From the NCBI GenBank assembly GCA_008000375.1, contig SMOI01000035.1, positions 125,745-169,844 of the forward strand: a stretch of 44,100 nucleotides of DNA, given 5' to 3'. The notes beneath the pieces were generated by a model. That model worked only from the letters and a program-made list of their open reading frames with translations, did not search any database and was not told the DNA's origin. The stretch comes from Poteriospumella lacustris (lineage: Eukaryota; Sar; Chrysophyceae; Chromulinales; Dinobryaceae). This document shows, in pieces, positions 30,610 to 41,702 of the stretch. Each line of letters begins with the position of its first letter. The stretch's first letter is position 1. The position numbers and the translations under genes were made by a program.

Positions 30610-33600
30610 ATGACAGAAGCAGAGATCGATGTCGAAATTGCGGCCCATTTGGGTCTGTTTCGAAATGTTGATCTGTTGCAAAAAGGAGTTTATGCGATCC
30701 GTCTGAAAATGGCATATGGTCGACCAGATCGAACAATAGTCCCAACAGGTCTATTTTCTGCACCTTCTTCAGTTGACTCGTTTGTGGATGACCATGCGGT
30801 ATGTAAAGGTTGCGACTTAACTGAACACGTTGAGATTGTGACATGAAGTGTCGCCGTACAGATTCCACCCGCCAGATTTATCTCTGGTTGTGAAGTTGAT
30901 GAAGTACACCATAGCTGTACCAGTAGAGCATTTCTTATCAGATACCGAAACGAAGTTCATGTAAGTTGAGTGCTTCGCAGTGGAAGGTGTAGTCTAACGA
31001 TGTTGTCCTGCAGGAGCTCAACGATGGAGTGTTCTGGCGACTTACTGTACCATCCGTGTCTATTCAACCGGGAAGTGAGCACCCGTTTCTTATATCGGAT
31101 GTTGTCTTCCTGTCGATAGAGCTTCTTCATTGTGATTTGGCCTCGGACGATACCGATTCCAATGAGTTGTATGCCAGGCCTGACCAATACCTGCCAGAGG
31201 AGCTGAAATTTAATGTTATCAGCACCCAATACATTGCATTGCAGCATATCTCAAGTGGTTTGCACGAATATTACAGCGTGAACTTCGATGCTGACAATTA
31301 TGTCGTCGTGGACTTGATGGTGCACTGCTGCATTACAGCGGTTCATTATCCAACGATTCTCTTCTATCCCGAGATAAAGAGAGATCTACAGCGCACCTTG
31401 GCATCGTCGTCTGTAAAGCCGAATGCGCAGGTGGACAGCAAGTCCTCGTCTAAAGAATCTAATAGCGTGGGCACTCTGCGCAAAACTCGCGTCACCACCA
31501 CGGTCGACACCAGTGCGGACACAACGTTAGTTACGAACAAGAGCAAGGGGCTATTTGGTCTGGGACGATTTTTGGCATCGCCAGAGAAGCTGTTGTTTGG
31601 AAGTGGCGATCGTAATGGTGGGTCTGCATCGAGCAATAAAGCGAAAGGTGTCGAATCGGCCCATGTGGATCAAGATCATTCCTTGTTGAAAGTCACTGTG
31701 AATCCCATCACTATCGCTAGCGCTATTCGTAGACGCGTGTCCATCTCTGGAAATAAGATGGAAGCCACCACTTCAAGCGGCAATATGCCCGATGATGTTT
31801 CAGACGATGCGAGCAACGCGACGGACGAGGCTGTTGGTACTGAAACCAGCAGCGTCGCTGAATCAGAAGAGAGTTCCACTGCGGGAGAAACGACCGACAC
31901 TGTTGGCACTTCGACTGTTCAAATCCCTAGTCGCGATCGAATTGCCACAGTTTACGACACCTATACAGCAGCGGTGATTCAAAACTATCACAGTGCCGTT
32001 GAATCGATTCAGAATCTGCTGGTCGCTGTATCACAGCCTGATCATCATGCCCAACTGTCACTCTCTCGTCACGAAGAAGGAACGGATGAAAACAACGAAG
32101 ACTCTGCAGATGGCCACACTGATTCCAACAACGCTTCAAATGCTCGCACGTGCCCACTGCTGTCGAATCGCGAAGCGAATATCAACGCTCTCGTCAACAC
32201 CGCCAAAGCGTATGGTGGCTCTTCGCCATCGAATCAGCAGCACCAGCAGCAGCAGCAACAACATCATCCGCCCTCTGCCACGCGCCCGACGGGTCGATCT
32301 AAAGTGGCTATCAATCAATCGTTGGCGCTGATATTGCAGCAGATAATCGATGCGTGTCAAGAGGACTTGGCTCTGCAATGGTCCCTGCACACAGCCACCT
32401 TGCGTCGCAACGTCTTTCCCCTGCGGCATTATCTCATGAAGCTGTTCTTTCGAGAGCAGGGAATCTTCTGGAAGCAACAAATGATCTCCCATACCCGCGA
32501 ATACGACGAATCACATTCCATCGCGAGTGCGAAGGACACGGAGATGTGGCAGATTCTCTCGGATCATATTTCTAGCGAAAAGGACTACGAACGTGACAAG
32601 TTGTTGACCGCGGCGGTCATCAACAACACCAACAGTGAACGAGCCCGCACCACGGTTTCACGAGGACATTATGCACGTGGTTTACGAATGTTCGATTGGC
32701 GGATATTACGTTTGCCCAGTCGATTGCCGTATCTGTTGCTGGAACAATACAGCCTCATGGGTAGTCCCAACTTGGTCACGATGCCTGTCCCCGCTGCGGA
32801 AGATGAAACGGATATGTCTCCCAACGATACCCTGCTTGCCTCCGACGATGACATCTACAGCTCCGTGAAGTGTCGTGGCAGTCGTCAGCGCAAACAAGAG
32901 ATTTTCCACGTCATTTTCTTGCAACACGGTTTCCTCGGGGGCCCGTTTGACATGCGGCAATTGGCACACGCCTTGCAAATGCTGCTGATTCCCACCGATA
33001 TGCCGCACTCCCAACCTGATGCCTATACTCCACTCTCCCAGCAACGACAGTACCCGTACAACAGCCATCGAACCCATCATCACCATCGACACGGCATGCA
33101 TGGCGTAGGTGGTGCCACCGCCTCCTCCGCCGCCGCGACGCATGTCAAACACACGGTGCTCATCCATAGCTGCTGTTCGAACGAAGGAACCCCCAGCAAC
33201 AGTGGAGGAATCCGTGAAATGGGATTGCGTATGGCCGATGAAATTCTTGGATATCTGCGGGACAAAGCCCCAGTGCTGTTGGATCAATCCGCCGCATCGC
33301 CGCGATCGTTGGGATCTGCTGCGACCGAACGACATCGTGTCTCCTTCATCGGCCATTCTCTAGGTGGCTTGATCATTCGCAGTGCGTTACAAGAGGAGCG
33401 AATGCAGGGTTTGCGTCCGTATTTGCATACCTTTTTGAGTTTGGCGACGCCGCACGTGGGCAATTTGTACTCTGATTCGTCACTGGTGTCCACGGGCATG
33501 TGGGCACTGGCGAAGTTCAAGAATTATCGATGTTTGCAGGAGCTGGTTTTGGAGGACGCGCCGAAAGATGTTGCCGCGCCTCCAAGTGCCCAAGAACACG

Positions 33601-34379
33601 AAGACGTCCTACGACAACAGTCGTTGCTCTTTCGGTTGTCCCTGCCAACGGTGCCCATGAACCCCGCACCGTTGTTGCCGTCGTCCGGCAAACTCAGTTC
33701 TCCACCGTTACCCACGACGTCTTCGGCTTCGACACCGTCGTCATCGACGCGTCATGGACCGCCACCGGCCTTCACCAATGCTCTGGCCGACTTCAAGCAT
33801 GTCATCTGTGTCTCTTCGCCAAAGGATCAGTACGTTTCCACCTATTCTGCGCGCATTCAATTGTCACCCAAAGTGGAGAGTGACGCCCAGCGTGGTGTAT
33901 TGTTGGCGATGTACGTCAGCAGAATGATCGACCAGCTGACGCGTGACGTGCTTTCCGCGTCGCAGTTGGTGCGAGTCATGGTGGTCAACAATGAAGAAGA
34001 CGTCGCCGCCTGTGCGAACGGTGGCATGGGGATGGACGCGTTCTCGGCTGGCTCTGGTGGTGGAGGCAATGGCACTGGCAGTTCGATGGGAAGCGGCAAT
34101 TCTTCAGGAGCAACAGCACTGGTCACCGATGCGGTGTCGGTCCCCACGCTCATGAATACGTTGCTTGCCCATGATTTGACCGGTAGCAGCAGCAACAACA
34201 GCAACAACAACGGGAATACGGTGGTCGCTTCTGTGTCGGGAACGGCCTTGACGATGTTCTTTGGGGGTGTCACAGACGTCAACAGCGCCATCGGACGCAG
34301 TGCGCACATTTGCTACTTGGACAATGCGGTGGTGGCGCATCAGCTCATCTTCACCTGCTTGCAGTATTTTCAATCGTAG
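30610..34379 (+). CDS. FAM135-like protein with DUF676 serine-lipase domain, 3 exons
   Basis: Exons 30610-30798, 30862-30960 and 31014-34379 (3654 nt) give 1217 residues. The N-terminus (LFRNVDLLQKGVYAIRL) fits the DUF3657/FAM135 head of human FAM135A/B. The C-terminal third is a DUF676 alpha/beta-hydrolase. It has VIFLQHGFLGGPFDMRQLAHAL (about 729-750), CCSNEGTPSNSGGIREMG, and the nucleophile elbow GHSLGG (876-881, Ser878), then SSPKDQYVSTYSARIQL carrying the likely catalytic Asp. These domains are predicted lipases/esterases; no substrate is established. Between the domains are long Ser/Thr/Asp-rich segments and a Gln/His run (nt 32236-32270), probably disordered. Gly/Ser/Asn-rich inserts also break the end of the hydrolase. 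There is no signal peptide, so it is probably cytosolic. Confidence 0.88.
32236..32270 (+). repeat. CAG/CAA-type trinucleotide run (poly-Gln/His)
   Basis: The run of CAG, CAC, CAA and CAT codons encodes a Gln/His tract in the linker of the FAM135-like protein. Such tracts vary in length between strains. Confidence 0.7.
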
Positions 34380-34677
34380 GAAGGCATTCTCATTGTCGAT
34401 GTCCCTGTCCCTGTCCCTGTCCTCGGTCCTTCGATGTACAGGTAGAATACACAGTTAGGTTTATCATATAATGAATTAGTTAACCGTCAAGAGTTAGTGG
34501 TGTGGGGTAGATGGCGTGCGTGATGAGCATCACAATGCATCTGCAAAGCGGACGAATCCAGTGACCAACTTGGCTTAGTGTTTTATAGAACGCGTGAGGG
34601 GGGGGGAGAAAGCCTGCGAGGGTGATTCGCATGAATGGCAAACGACATACCACCATAGAGACAGCACGTACGACAGC
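34380..34677. other. Convergent 3' gap
   Basis: The 298 bp lie between the FAM135-like and RIB43A stop codons. 34401-34422 holds GTCCCT three times plus GTCC, a minor hexamer repeat, and a run of Gs sits at about 34598-34606. No gene is seen. Confidence 0.5.
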
Positions 34678-35902
34678 TTATCGGCAGGATTTTCCAAAGC
34701 CATCGAAGAAGCCACCACGGACCTCGCCGTATTTTGTTCGATCCCATTCGGCACGATCACGTGCTTGTTGATCCATTTGAAATTTCAGGTAATCCAAATG
34801 CTCTTGGTGAGCGGCATTGCGCATGGATTTCTCGTCGAATTCGGCTTGTTCCATGGCACGAAGAGCCAACAGTTGCTGAATCATGTTGTCGTACTCCTCT
34901 TGCTTTTCGGCCATGAGGCGAGCGTTGCGATCTTGGATAATTTTTTGGTTATCCAACAGAATGCGTTGACGCTGTTCTTCGGTGAAGCCCTTGAACATAT
35001 CCGGGCGAATAATGCGACCCGTTGCATTCAACGCAGTGGCCTTATTCTCGTCAAACAGATCGAGCGACGTTTTACCGTCAGGGTTGATAGCATCACGGTC
35101 GCGGTTGCGATCGCGCTGTCGTGCCGCCAGATCGCGGTTATACTGTTTGACTGTCTCTTGAATATACTGGCGCATTTCGCGTTCCTCACGCTCGGCTGCG
35201 TCGCGCACTTCGTCAATGGCACGCAACATCTCGGCGTAACTCATTTCCTCTAGCTTGCCAAGATGGCGCAAGTGGGCCTTTTCTGCTACTTGTTCCTGAA
35301 TCCATTGTTGCATTTGCTGCTTCTGCAAGCGATGACGTTGAGGGCGATTGGTGTCTTCGCCGAAGAAGCGAAGAGCAGACGCAGGTCCTGCATTTTCCAC
35401 ATCGAAGTCCTTGCCCTTTGGCCGGTTGATCTCCTCTTCCTTAAATCTCTTTGAATCTTCCCATGATTGCTTAATTTGGCTCATTTGGAATTCTCGCATT
35501 TGTCGTTCCTCCTCTTGAGCCGCAGCCAACAAGCGCTCGATTTCCAGTGCTTGCGCTCCTGTGCAATGCGACCTTTGGGTTAGCACCAACAGAGGACGAT
35601 GGATTGAAATGAAGAATATCTTACTTGCATAGCGATCCTCTTCCTTTTCGGTCTCTCTCTGTCGTTGCTTCTCCTCCACTTGCGAGTTCAATGCTTGCAC
35701 ATCCAATCCGATGAGGCGCACCTTCGCGTTCAATATTCGGACGCGTCTTTGTTCATACAGCTCTCTTTTACGGTTAATCTTCGCTTCTTCTTTGGCAAAG
35801 AGAGCGTCCTGAAACAAATAACCAAATATTCTCGATAAGAAGCAATCGGGGTGAGAACCCATTACCATTCAACAGTACCTGAAGCTTGTTTCCTTGCAAC
35901 AT
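34678..35902 (-). CDS. RIB43A-like flagellar microtubule inner protein, 3 exons
   Basis: Minus-strand exons 35902-35879, 35808-35625 and 35558-34678 (1089 nt) give 362 residues. The start MLQGNKLQ is an 8-codon first exon. After splicing comes the family hallmark: KRELYEQRRVRILNAKVRLIGLDVQALNSQV, compared with REL..R..RIFNARVRTIGVD in RIB43A/RIBC2. The protein is almost all charged coiled coil. A later motif (IIRPDMFKGFTEEQRQRIL) is also typical of the family. RIB43A proteins line the A-tubule of axonemal doublets, so the organism almost certainly builds a flagellum at some stage. The length is close to the usual 380 or so. The upstream frame stays open past 35902 behind an acceptor-like tract, so an extra 5' exon is possible but not needed. 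The second intron (66 nt) has no in-frame stop. Confidence 0.88.
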
Positions 35903-36339
35903 CTCGAACACTACACGACAATTTGTCAACAGAATTTCACAGCTCGACAAAAGAAGTGATAAGTCGATAGTTGTTTTCAGATACTCTGCCACTTGCTGAT
36001 GGCCCACCGAAAACCCCTTGTTGCCTTTTCGCAGCCGAGCAACCACTGTGGATAGGGAAAAAAAACCGTTCACAATGCACAAGCGAGACAAACGAAACGA
36101 CTATCGCTAAGATGAAACGGCGGGTCTTATATAAGTGCAACACAGAGCCCACACCGTATAGCCGAAAACCCAACGGCTAGGATTCAAACCCTTGCTGCGA
36201 GGCAAGCACCTGAGGCCTTGTGCAGCAGCAGTTGGTGGGAACCTTCGATCTTCTTCCACTACTTTTCACTATCATCTACCGCATCGATCATATTTATTTC
36301 CTTGGGATTGCGCGTGGTTTTCTCGTCGATTTTAGTAGG
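35903..36339. promoter_or_regulatory. Divergent gap between RIB43A and coiled-coil gene
   Basis: Both neighbours start outwards from this 440-bp gap. TTATATAA (about 36127-36134) is a self-complementary TATA-like site usable in either direction. On the minus strand a strong acceptor-like tract (TTTTTTTTCCCTATCCACAG, + about 36047-36066) precedes an open frame into the RIB43A start, so a 5' UTR intron is possible. A hairpin-like stretch at 36180-36215 resembles part of a tRNA but is incomplete. Confidence 0.35.
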
Positions 36340-37612
36340 ATGGACGAAGCAGGAAATTCGGCAGAAGAGAAAATCTTCAATTTGCAATTGCTTGTGCAAA
36401 AATTGGAAGAAGAATTATTGTTGTACAGAAATGGCACTTCTATGTCTGAGCTGTTGGATGTTATCCATGAGAAGGACATCGAAATCGAAACGTGGCGTGC
36501 CAAACATGACGAGAAAGAAGAGAAGTTGAAGCGTATTGCTAAAACATCCGGTGACGTTCTGATGAAGTACGAGCGGTTGCAACAGGAGTTGATCCGTCAA
36601 GAACAAATGCGTCAAACAGAAGAAGTTCACATCCAACAGCTTGTTGATGAAAATCAGCGACTTGTCAATGATATGGAAAACTTCAAAACGGAAATCAACG
36701 AGCTTCATGCAGAAATCAAACGAAAGGACGATGAAATTGGCAGCTTGAGACTCATCCAATGGGAACACGAGCAAGAACAACAAACCAAACAATCCTCTTA
36801 TCAACGCGAGTTAGCTAAATCGCAAGATGATCATCAGCAGGAGATTTTGATGCTCCAAGCCACCATTGAGCGGTTGGAAGTCGCATCTCGTGACAACAAA
36901 TCACGTGAAGAATCATTACAGCAAGAGGTCAATCACTGGAAAACGTGCGCATCCGAACAAGACCAAAGTATTACCAGTTTACAACATCGATGCGCCAAAC
37001 TCGTCAAAGAAAAGAACGAGCGGTTGTCGAAATTGGACGAGGAACGTCAAGAGATGGTGCAACAAGTGCAACAGTTTAGAGTACGTTCCTTTTTCCTTCA
37101 CCTTGCCATTCATTGATTCATATGAGACTAACACATTGTGTATCTTCATCTAGGATAATATGAACGAAAACTTGCGACAGCGCGACGACACAATTCGAAA
37201 GAGGGACGAGAAGATTCGCGAGCTGACATTCCAAGTGAACATTCTGCAACAGGAGTTACGACTGAAGAATCAACGATTGGCACAAGGTTTTGGTCTCGAA
37301 GGAACCAATTCATCATCAACAGTTGCTGCCCCATCTTCATCTTCTAGTCAAAGCAGTAGTCAAAGTGGGGCCGCTATAGTGATCGCAGTGGATGAGACAT
37401 CCAATACACAACTTCCGGCGCCAGCTGCATCCGAAAAGTCATCTTCGCGCTCAAAGCGTCAGGCATTGGGGGAGCGAACAAATAGTATCGCGAATGATCC
37501 AGCACCTACTGCGAATCATGAAACCAAAAAGACAGTGAAAATCGCCGACCAAGCGACGGACACCGTACCACCGGCAACGAAGGCGACGAAATCGGTCCGT
37601 ATCGATGCATAG
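36340..37612 (+). CDS. Coiled-coil protein of unknown function, 2 exons
   Basis: Exons 36340-37080 and 37154-37612 (1200 nt) encode 399 residues from the ATG at 36340 (MDEAGNSAEEKIFNLQLLVQ). The frame continues upstream to a GTG without a better start. Residues 5-290 are a continuous heptad-patterned coiled coil, rich in Glu, Gln, Lys and Leu. The C-terminal 100 residues are Ser/Ala/Thr-rich and low-complexity, with basic end motifs (KKTVKIADQ, KATKSVRID). I recognise no family; centrosomal, axonemal and tethering proteins all look like this. Its neighbour in a divergent pair is RIB43A, which might hint at a shared flagellar programme, but that is weak inference. Confidence 0.65.
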
Positions 37613-38204
37613 ACCTTAGTTTGTGTCCAAGGCACCTTTCTCTGTTTCATTTGTTGGGGTTTGAGTGTGTGATGAATGCTGCATCACGAATCATCAAAGA
37701 CAATGATGGCCTCTCGTCTATCTCCTCTCTCTCCCTCTCTCTCTACTTTGCTCCCACGTATTTTGAACGATGTAATCACCACTTTTTATGTATTTATATC
37801 TTCTTGGCTTCATCAGTATGGTTTAGTTTGATATTACCATCATATTGGTGTTGAATTCACTACAGTTATCGAGCTATCTCCCGACGATGAGCACCATGAC
37901 ACTGCTTATCGAGCGGCTCGAAGTAGTTGACACAAAGATGACACATAGACACCTGGCCCAAGCCCCTGCGACACTGTGCACGGTGGGCCATAGCCGGAAC
38001 ACACTACAGCACGCTAAGACGCCCAAAGGAACTGATTCTACCGACTCGCTAGCCGCTAGCCTATTGCTGTGGTGTGACTCACGACGTCGAGTGCTGCTGA
38101 ATAAATCCCGAGGTCCCAAACAACCCAGCCACTGTGCAACTCTTCTGTGCACCGACCAGGGCCTGGGCCTCGGCTAGCTCTGCTTTCCTTTTTTCACTTC
38201 GATG
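37613..38204. other. Gap with CT microsatellite
   Basis: No gene is seen in 590 bp between two converging 3' ends. A CT-rich simple repeat (about 37718-37745) lies here. The frame around 37845-38177 has no ATG start or family resemblance. Confidence 0.45.
37718..37745. repeat. CT/CTCC microsatellite
   Basis: An imperfect (CT)n tract, roughly TCTCCTCTCTCTCCCTCTCT, lies in the 3' flank of the coiled-coil gene. Confidence 0.7.
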
Positions 38205-38813
38205 TTATATAAATTCTCGATGAATTGCAATGATCTCTTCAAGACAACCATCCTCTACAAATACTTCCGCGCCGGTGGTCTCTTCGCAGATTCCGCAGGA
38301 TTCAAAAATGACCGCTTTGGTTCCAATAATGCACAAGTCCAAACGAGCATCGTCGCCGCTTTCGCTGTTATTTGAGTCGGAATCGACCTTTGAAGGGCAA
38401 GAGAAGCCCTCTTGCTCTTGGTGGGGCTCTTCTCCGAGACCAACCGCGTGCAAATAAGGGAATCGGCTTTGCCATAATGAGATCTCCAAATCGTCGACTT
38501 GATCTACATTTGCACTGTAGCCCATGGAGTAATATCGATAATTTTCTTCCTTTCCTTTGCTAGCATTGGCAGCTTTCTGCCGCATGAGTTCTTCTTCATA
38601 TGTGTAATGTTCCTCGAAAAGTTTGAATTCCGTTTCCAGCAACATATTTTCTGTTCGCTCTTGTTCTCGCTGTTCCATAGCGCCGAAGCCACTTTCAAAG
38701 GAAGCATTCATGTCTTCCTCGTCACTGACGTCTGCTTCACAGTGGCTGGCGTTGCTGAAAGCAAAGCCAAACTCACCTCTGAGAGCAAATTTCGTGCCCT
38801 CTGAGTCACTCAT
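38205..38813 (-). CDS. Small acidic protein of unknown function
   Basis: An uninterrupted 202-residue ORF runs from an ATG at 38813 to TAA at 38205. It is strongly acidic, with clusters such as SDEEDMNAS and SDSNNSESGDD, and has a short helical segment (EFKLFEEHYTYEEELMRQKAA). It lacks a signal peptide, membrane segment or recognised domain. The C-terminal part has several cysteines (CIIGTKAVIFESCGICEE). The start is 300 bp from the divergent eIF3b start. No known family comes to mind. That it is a real gene rests on the ATG, length and gap position. Confidence 0.55.
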   Translation of the reverse strand: MSDSEGTKFALRGEFGFAFSNASHCEADVSDEEDMNASFESGFGAMEQREQERTENMLLETEFKLFEEHYTYEEELMRQKAANASKGKEENYRYYSMGYSANVDQVDDLEISLWQSRFPYLHAVGLGEEPHQEQEGFSCPSKVDSDSNNSESGDDARLDLCIIGTKAVIFESCGICEETTGAEVFVEDGCLEEIIAIHREFI

Positions 38814-39113
38814 TGCAGTACGTCACGAATCCAAGAAACAGTACGACAATAACCACATAAAAATATAAAAGACAATTCGGAACGGTGCCACTGTGTACGC
38901 AAGAGACATCCCATGTCCAAAGTGAGAGAAACAAAATGTGCTGCGAGAGCCTCGTCGTCGCCATCATGTCGCCATCCGCAGCAGCAGTGGTCGGTCATGC
39001 CCAAAGTCTGGGCAAAGTGCGCATGAACGACCCTGAACTGGCAGTGTCGCGACCACAAAATGGTCTTGTTTGTCCATCCTCTCGAAGCCCAACCAGGATA
39101 GTTAGCGAGCGCC
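38814..39113. promoter_or_regulatory. Divergent gap before eIF3b copy 1
   Basis: The 300 bp should hold promoters for the acidic protein (-) and eIF3b (+). Its right part (38999-39113) is repeated exactly, in reverse, at 43986-44100, where it precedes eIF3b copy 2. Confidence 0.45.
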
Positions 39114-41393
39114 ATGATGCAGCAAGATTGGCCAGAAATGCTCATATTTCAATTGAAAATGAGTCAGTCAGACCTAGATTACTACCGTTCTCAATCGGAC
39201 TACGAGGAGATCAAGAAGTTCCTCAGCTCAGAGCCCGTCGAAATCGATGAGGCGGCTCTGCCAGCTTTCAAACCGGACTTCTCCTCGATCATCATTGTGG
39301 ACAACCTTCCTGTTGTCAACAGGGAAAAGATGGCGAAGCTGATTACAGTGCTGTTCAAGTTGTACAGCCAGGTGGATGCGATTGCGGAAGAGGATATCTA
39401 TATGCCTTTCAACGATGCGGAAAACACCTCGCTCGGTTGCTGCACAGTCACTTTCCCCAGCAGAGAATCAGCCGAGAAGGCGATCACATTGACCCAAGGA
39501 TATGTGCTTGGCAAGAACACGTTCAAGGTGAATCGTTATGGAGAACTGGACGTGTTGGACAAAATCACGGAGAACGATCAACCTCCGGAGTTGAAGGACT
39601 TCAATCCTCGCCCCAACTGCAGCTCTTGGCTCAAGGACGAGCAAGTGCGCGATATGTTTGCCATTCGTTACGGTCGCGAGACGGAGGTCGACTGGTTCAA
39701 CACAACTGCCAACGAGGCTCCTACAGCGGTATACAACGGCGAGCGCGAGCGCTCTACGGGTAAAGTGTGGTGCGAAATGCAAGTGGAATGGTCGCCCAAT
39801 GGAACGTACTTCGTGACCTTCCATGGTCCTGGTGTGAAGGTGTGGGGAGGCTCCGATTTCCAGCCCCTCGGAAAGTTCATGCATCCCAAGGTGGAAGAGA
39901 TCTCCTTCTCGCCCGACGAGAACTATCTGATCACGTATCGCACCAACGAGCAACACAATCTGGACGCCAACGAGGCGATCATTGTGTGGGACGTCCGCAC
40001 GGGCTTGAAGGTGCGTTCGTTTCCTCTTCGGTCGAACTTGGAAGCGAAGTTCTTCGCCCAAGGTTCGCTGCAAATCGAGGATCCCAAGACCTACAAGAAG
40101 ATCGACAAGACTGTCCGAGGCAAGATCAAGGAGTTCAAGGACAACACGTATTACATCGAAGAAGGAAACACCGCCTACCCTGTGGAGCCTTCGAAGATCT
40201 CGGCGATGCAAGACCCCAACAAGCTGAAGTGGTCTGCGGATGGTCGATACTTCGCACGCTTGGGCCCGGACATGATCTCCATCTACAACTCGCACGACGG
40301 ATCGCTGTTGAACTCCAAGTCGTTCGCTGCCGCCGACGTGCTGGATTTCTGCTGGTCTCCCAAGGACAACTACTTGGCCTATTGGTCTCCGGCTATGGGC
40401 AACCACCCGGCTGTCGTCAGCATCGTTCACATCACCGACACCGCTCGTACGGAGATCGGCTCTCGTAAGTTGGTGGACGTGACGGATGGCAAGTTGGTCT
40501 GGCAAGAGGAAGGAAACTACCTGTGCGTGCACATGACGAAGAATCAGGGCAAGAAGCGCAGCTTTGTCTTCTTGTTCTTCCGCATGCGCCGTCCTGGTAT
40601 TCCTGTCGAGCAATTGGAGATCTCGGAGCAGATTCTGAAGGTTGTCTGGGAGCCTCGCGGCGATCGCATTGCCATCGTGCAGGGTGAGGCCCGCAACCCC
40701 GTCATCTCGTTCTACTCGATGGTCACGAAGACGGTTACTCCTGGAAAGGGTAACTCGCAGCCTCAAGTCAAGTACACTGACCAAGTGGCGCTGTTGTTCA
40801 GCAAGTCTGGCTCGCCAGTGACCGACTTGCAATGGTCTCCCGCGGGCAACTTCGTGGCCTTGGCGCAGTTCGCCACTGAATGCTGCCGCTTCGAGATTTT
40901 GGACGTCACGAACAACATCTCGTCTGGTATGCGTCAACACGATCGCTGCACGAGATTGTCGTGGGACCCCTCTGGTCGCTACATCGCCACCGCCACCGTC
41001 ACGGAGTTGCGCAACATCAACTCTCGTGGTCACATTGACGATGGCGTCAACTTCTTCCACTTCCAGGGTCACTTGGTCTACCAGTTGAAGCGCGAAAAGG
41101 TGTTCGGCTTCCACTGGAGACCTCGACCTGAGTTGCTCAGCCCCGAGGAGCGCAAGGAAGTGACGAAGAAGCTGAAGGCGTACGAGCGACAGTTCGAGCG
41201 CGAGGACAAGGAGAGACGCGACGCAGTGAACAAGGAGCTGAAGGCGGCTCGTTTCGAGACGGCCAAGCTCTTCATCAACTGGCGCAACCGCAACCGGCAG
41301 CTTAATGCTGCCTTGAAGACTCGCCGTGTCGAGTTGCGGGATGGCTATGACTCAGATGACGATCGTAACTACGACGTCATCACGATTCGCCCG
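38999..41393 (+). repeat. Left arm of large inverted repeat (eIF3b)
   Basis: This arm equals the reverse complement of 41706-44100 with positions summing to 83099 throughout. All coding and shadow frames map one-to-one without an indel. Spot checks at the 5' flank, the middle and the last codons show identical bases. Identity ends right before the stop codon. Whether it reaches left of 38999 cannot be seen, because the partner leaves the window. Confidence 0.93.
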
Positions 41394-41396
41394 TGA
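39114..41396 (+). CDS. Translation initiation factor eIF3 subunit b, copy 1
   Basis: The gene is a single exon of 760 residues, ending in TGA. The start is the ATG at 39114 (preceded by GCC); an alternative ATG at 39159 (MSQSDLDYYRSQSD) would drop 15 residues. An RRM spans about residues 57-146 (IIIVDNLP...). A WD40-type beta-propeller follows from about 180 to 650, with repeated blade motifs such as VEWSPNGTYFVTF, LKWSADGRYFARL and LSWDPSGRYIATA. A charged helix then runs to an acidic end, YDSDDDRNYDVITIRP. The size matches yeast Prt1 (763) and human eIF3b (814). eIF3b scaffolds the eIF3 complex, binds eIF3i and eIF3g at its C-terminal helix, and helps load mRNA on the 40S subunit. Codon choice is strongly GC-biased, as expected for high expression. 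Copy 2 encodes the same protein. Confidence 0.95.
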   Translation: MMQQDWPEMLIFQLKMSQSDLDYYRSQSDYEEIKKFLSSEPVEIDEAALPAFKPDFSSIIIVDNLPVVNREKMAKLITVLFKLYSQVDAIAEEDIYMPFNDAENTSLGCCTVTFPSRESAEKAITLTQGYVLGKNTFKVNRYGELDVLDKITENDQPPELKDFNPRPNCSSWLKDEQVRDMFAIRYGRETEVDWFNTTANEAPTAVYNGERERSTGKVWCEMQVEWSPNGTYFVTFHGPGVKVWGGSDFQPLGKFMHPKVEEISFSPDENYLITYRTNEQHNLDANEAIIVWDVRTGLKVRSFPLRSNLEAKFFAQGSLQIEDPKTYKKIDKTVRGKIKEFKDNTYYIEEGNTAYPVEPSKISAMQDPNKLKWSADGRYFARLGPDMISIYNSHDGSLLNSKSFAAADVLDFCWSPKDNYLAYWSPAMGNHPAVVSIVHITDTARTEIGSRKLVDVTDGKLVWQEEGNYLCVHMTKNQGKKRSFVFLFFRMRRPGIPVEQLEISEQILKVVWEPRGDRIAIVQGEARNPVISFYSMVTKTVTPGKGNSQPQVKYTDQVALLFSKSGSPVTDLQWSPAGNFVALAQFATECCRFEILDVTNNISSGMRQHDRCTRLSWDPSGRYIATATVTELRNINSRGHIDDGVNFFHFQGHLVYQLKREKVFGFHWRPRPELLSPEERKEVTKKLKAYERQFEREDKERRDAVNKELKAARFETAKLFINWRNRNRQLNAALKTRRVELRDGYDSDDDRNYDVITIRP

Positions 41397-41702
41397 GAGC
41401 AGTGTAGATTTATCAACTTGATTTAGTTTAACTTACAAATCCCCAATCAAATCGTATTACAAGTATCGGAGGGTTCTATAAAGTAGGATAGGTGATGCAC
41501 ACTGGCAAGTTGCGAAATCACTACCTTCGATCGTTCGACGACGATCGCCTCTTTTTTCGTGCAAAATCGGACCTTCATCAGATTCGACTGAAGGCTCGAC
41601 CGCGTGCATCCGCCTATTTTTAATCAGTAAACTCCATTGCAAAACAAAAGCGATTGATGAAAGGGAAGTGTAATTAGCTACAAACAAATTGATCAAGTTG
41701 AT
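41397..41702. other. 306-bp spacer between the two eIF3b genes
   Basis: The spacer separates two convergent stop codons and should hold both 3' UTRs. Just after copy 1, TAGATTTATCAACTTGAT resembles TAGATCAACTTGAT right after copy 2 with small gaps, so the 3' flanks look homologous but diverged. No gene is seen; the 79-codon minus frame lacks an ATG start. Confidence 0.6.

Noticed and set aside
36175-36240. tRNA-like stretch (minus strand: CTTGC-CTCGCA-GCAAG hairpin followed by GGGTTTGAATCC)
   Set aside because: The anticodon-like loop is 6 nt, the T stem is poor, no D arm is present, and the variable region is too short. At best a relic or chance.
39468-41114. 548-codon minus-strand ORF opposite eIF3b copy 1, and its mirror at 41985-43631
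   Set aside because: It is the antisense shadow of the GC-biased eIF3b coding frame, with low-complexity Arg/Val/Leu composition and no domain.
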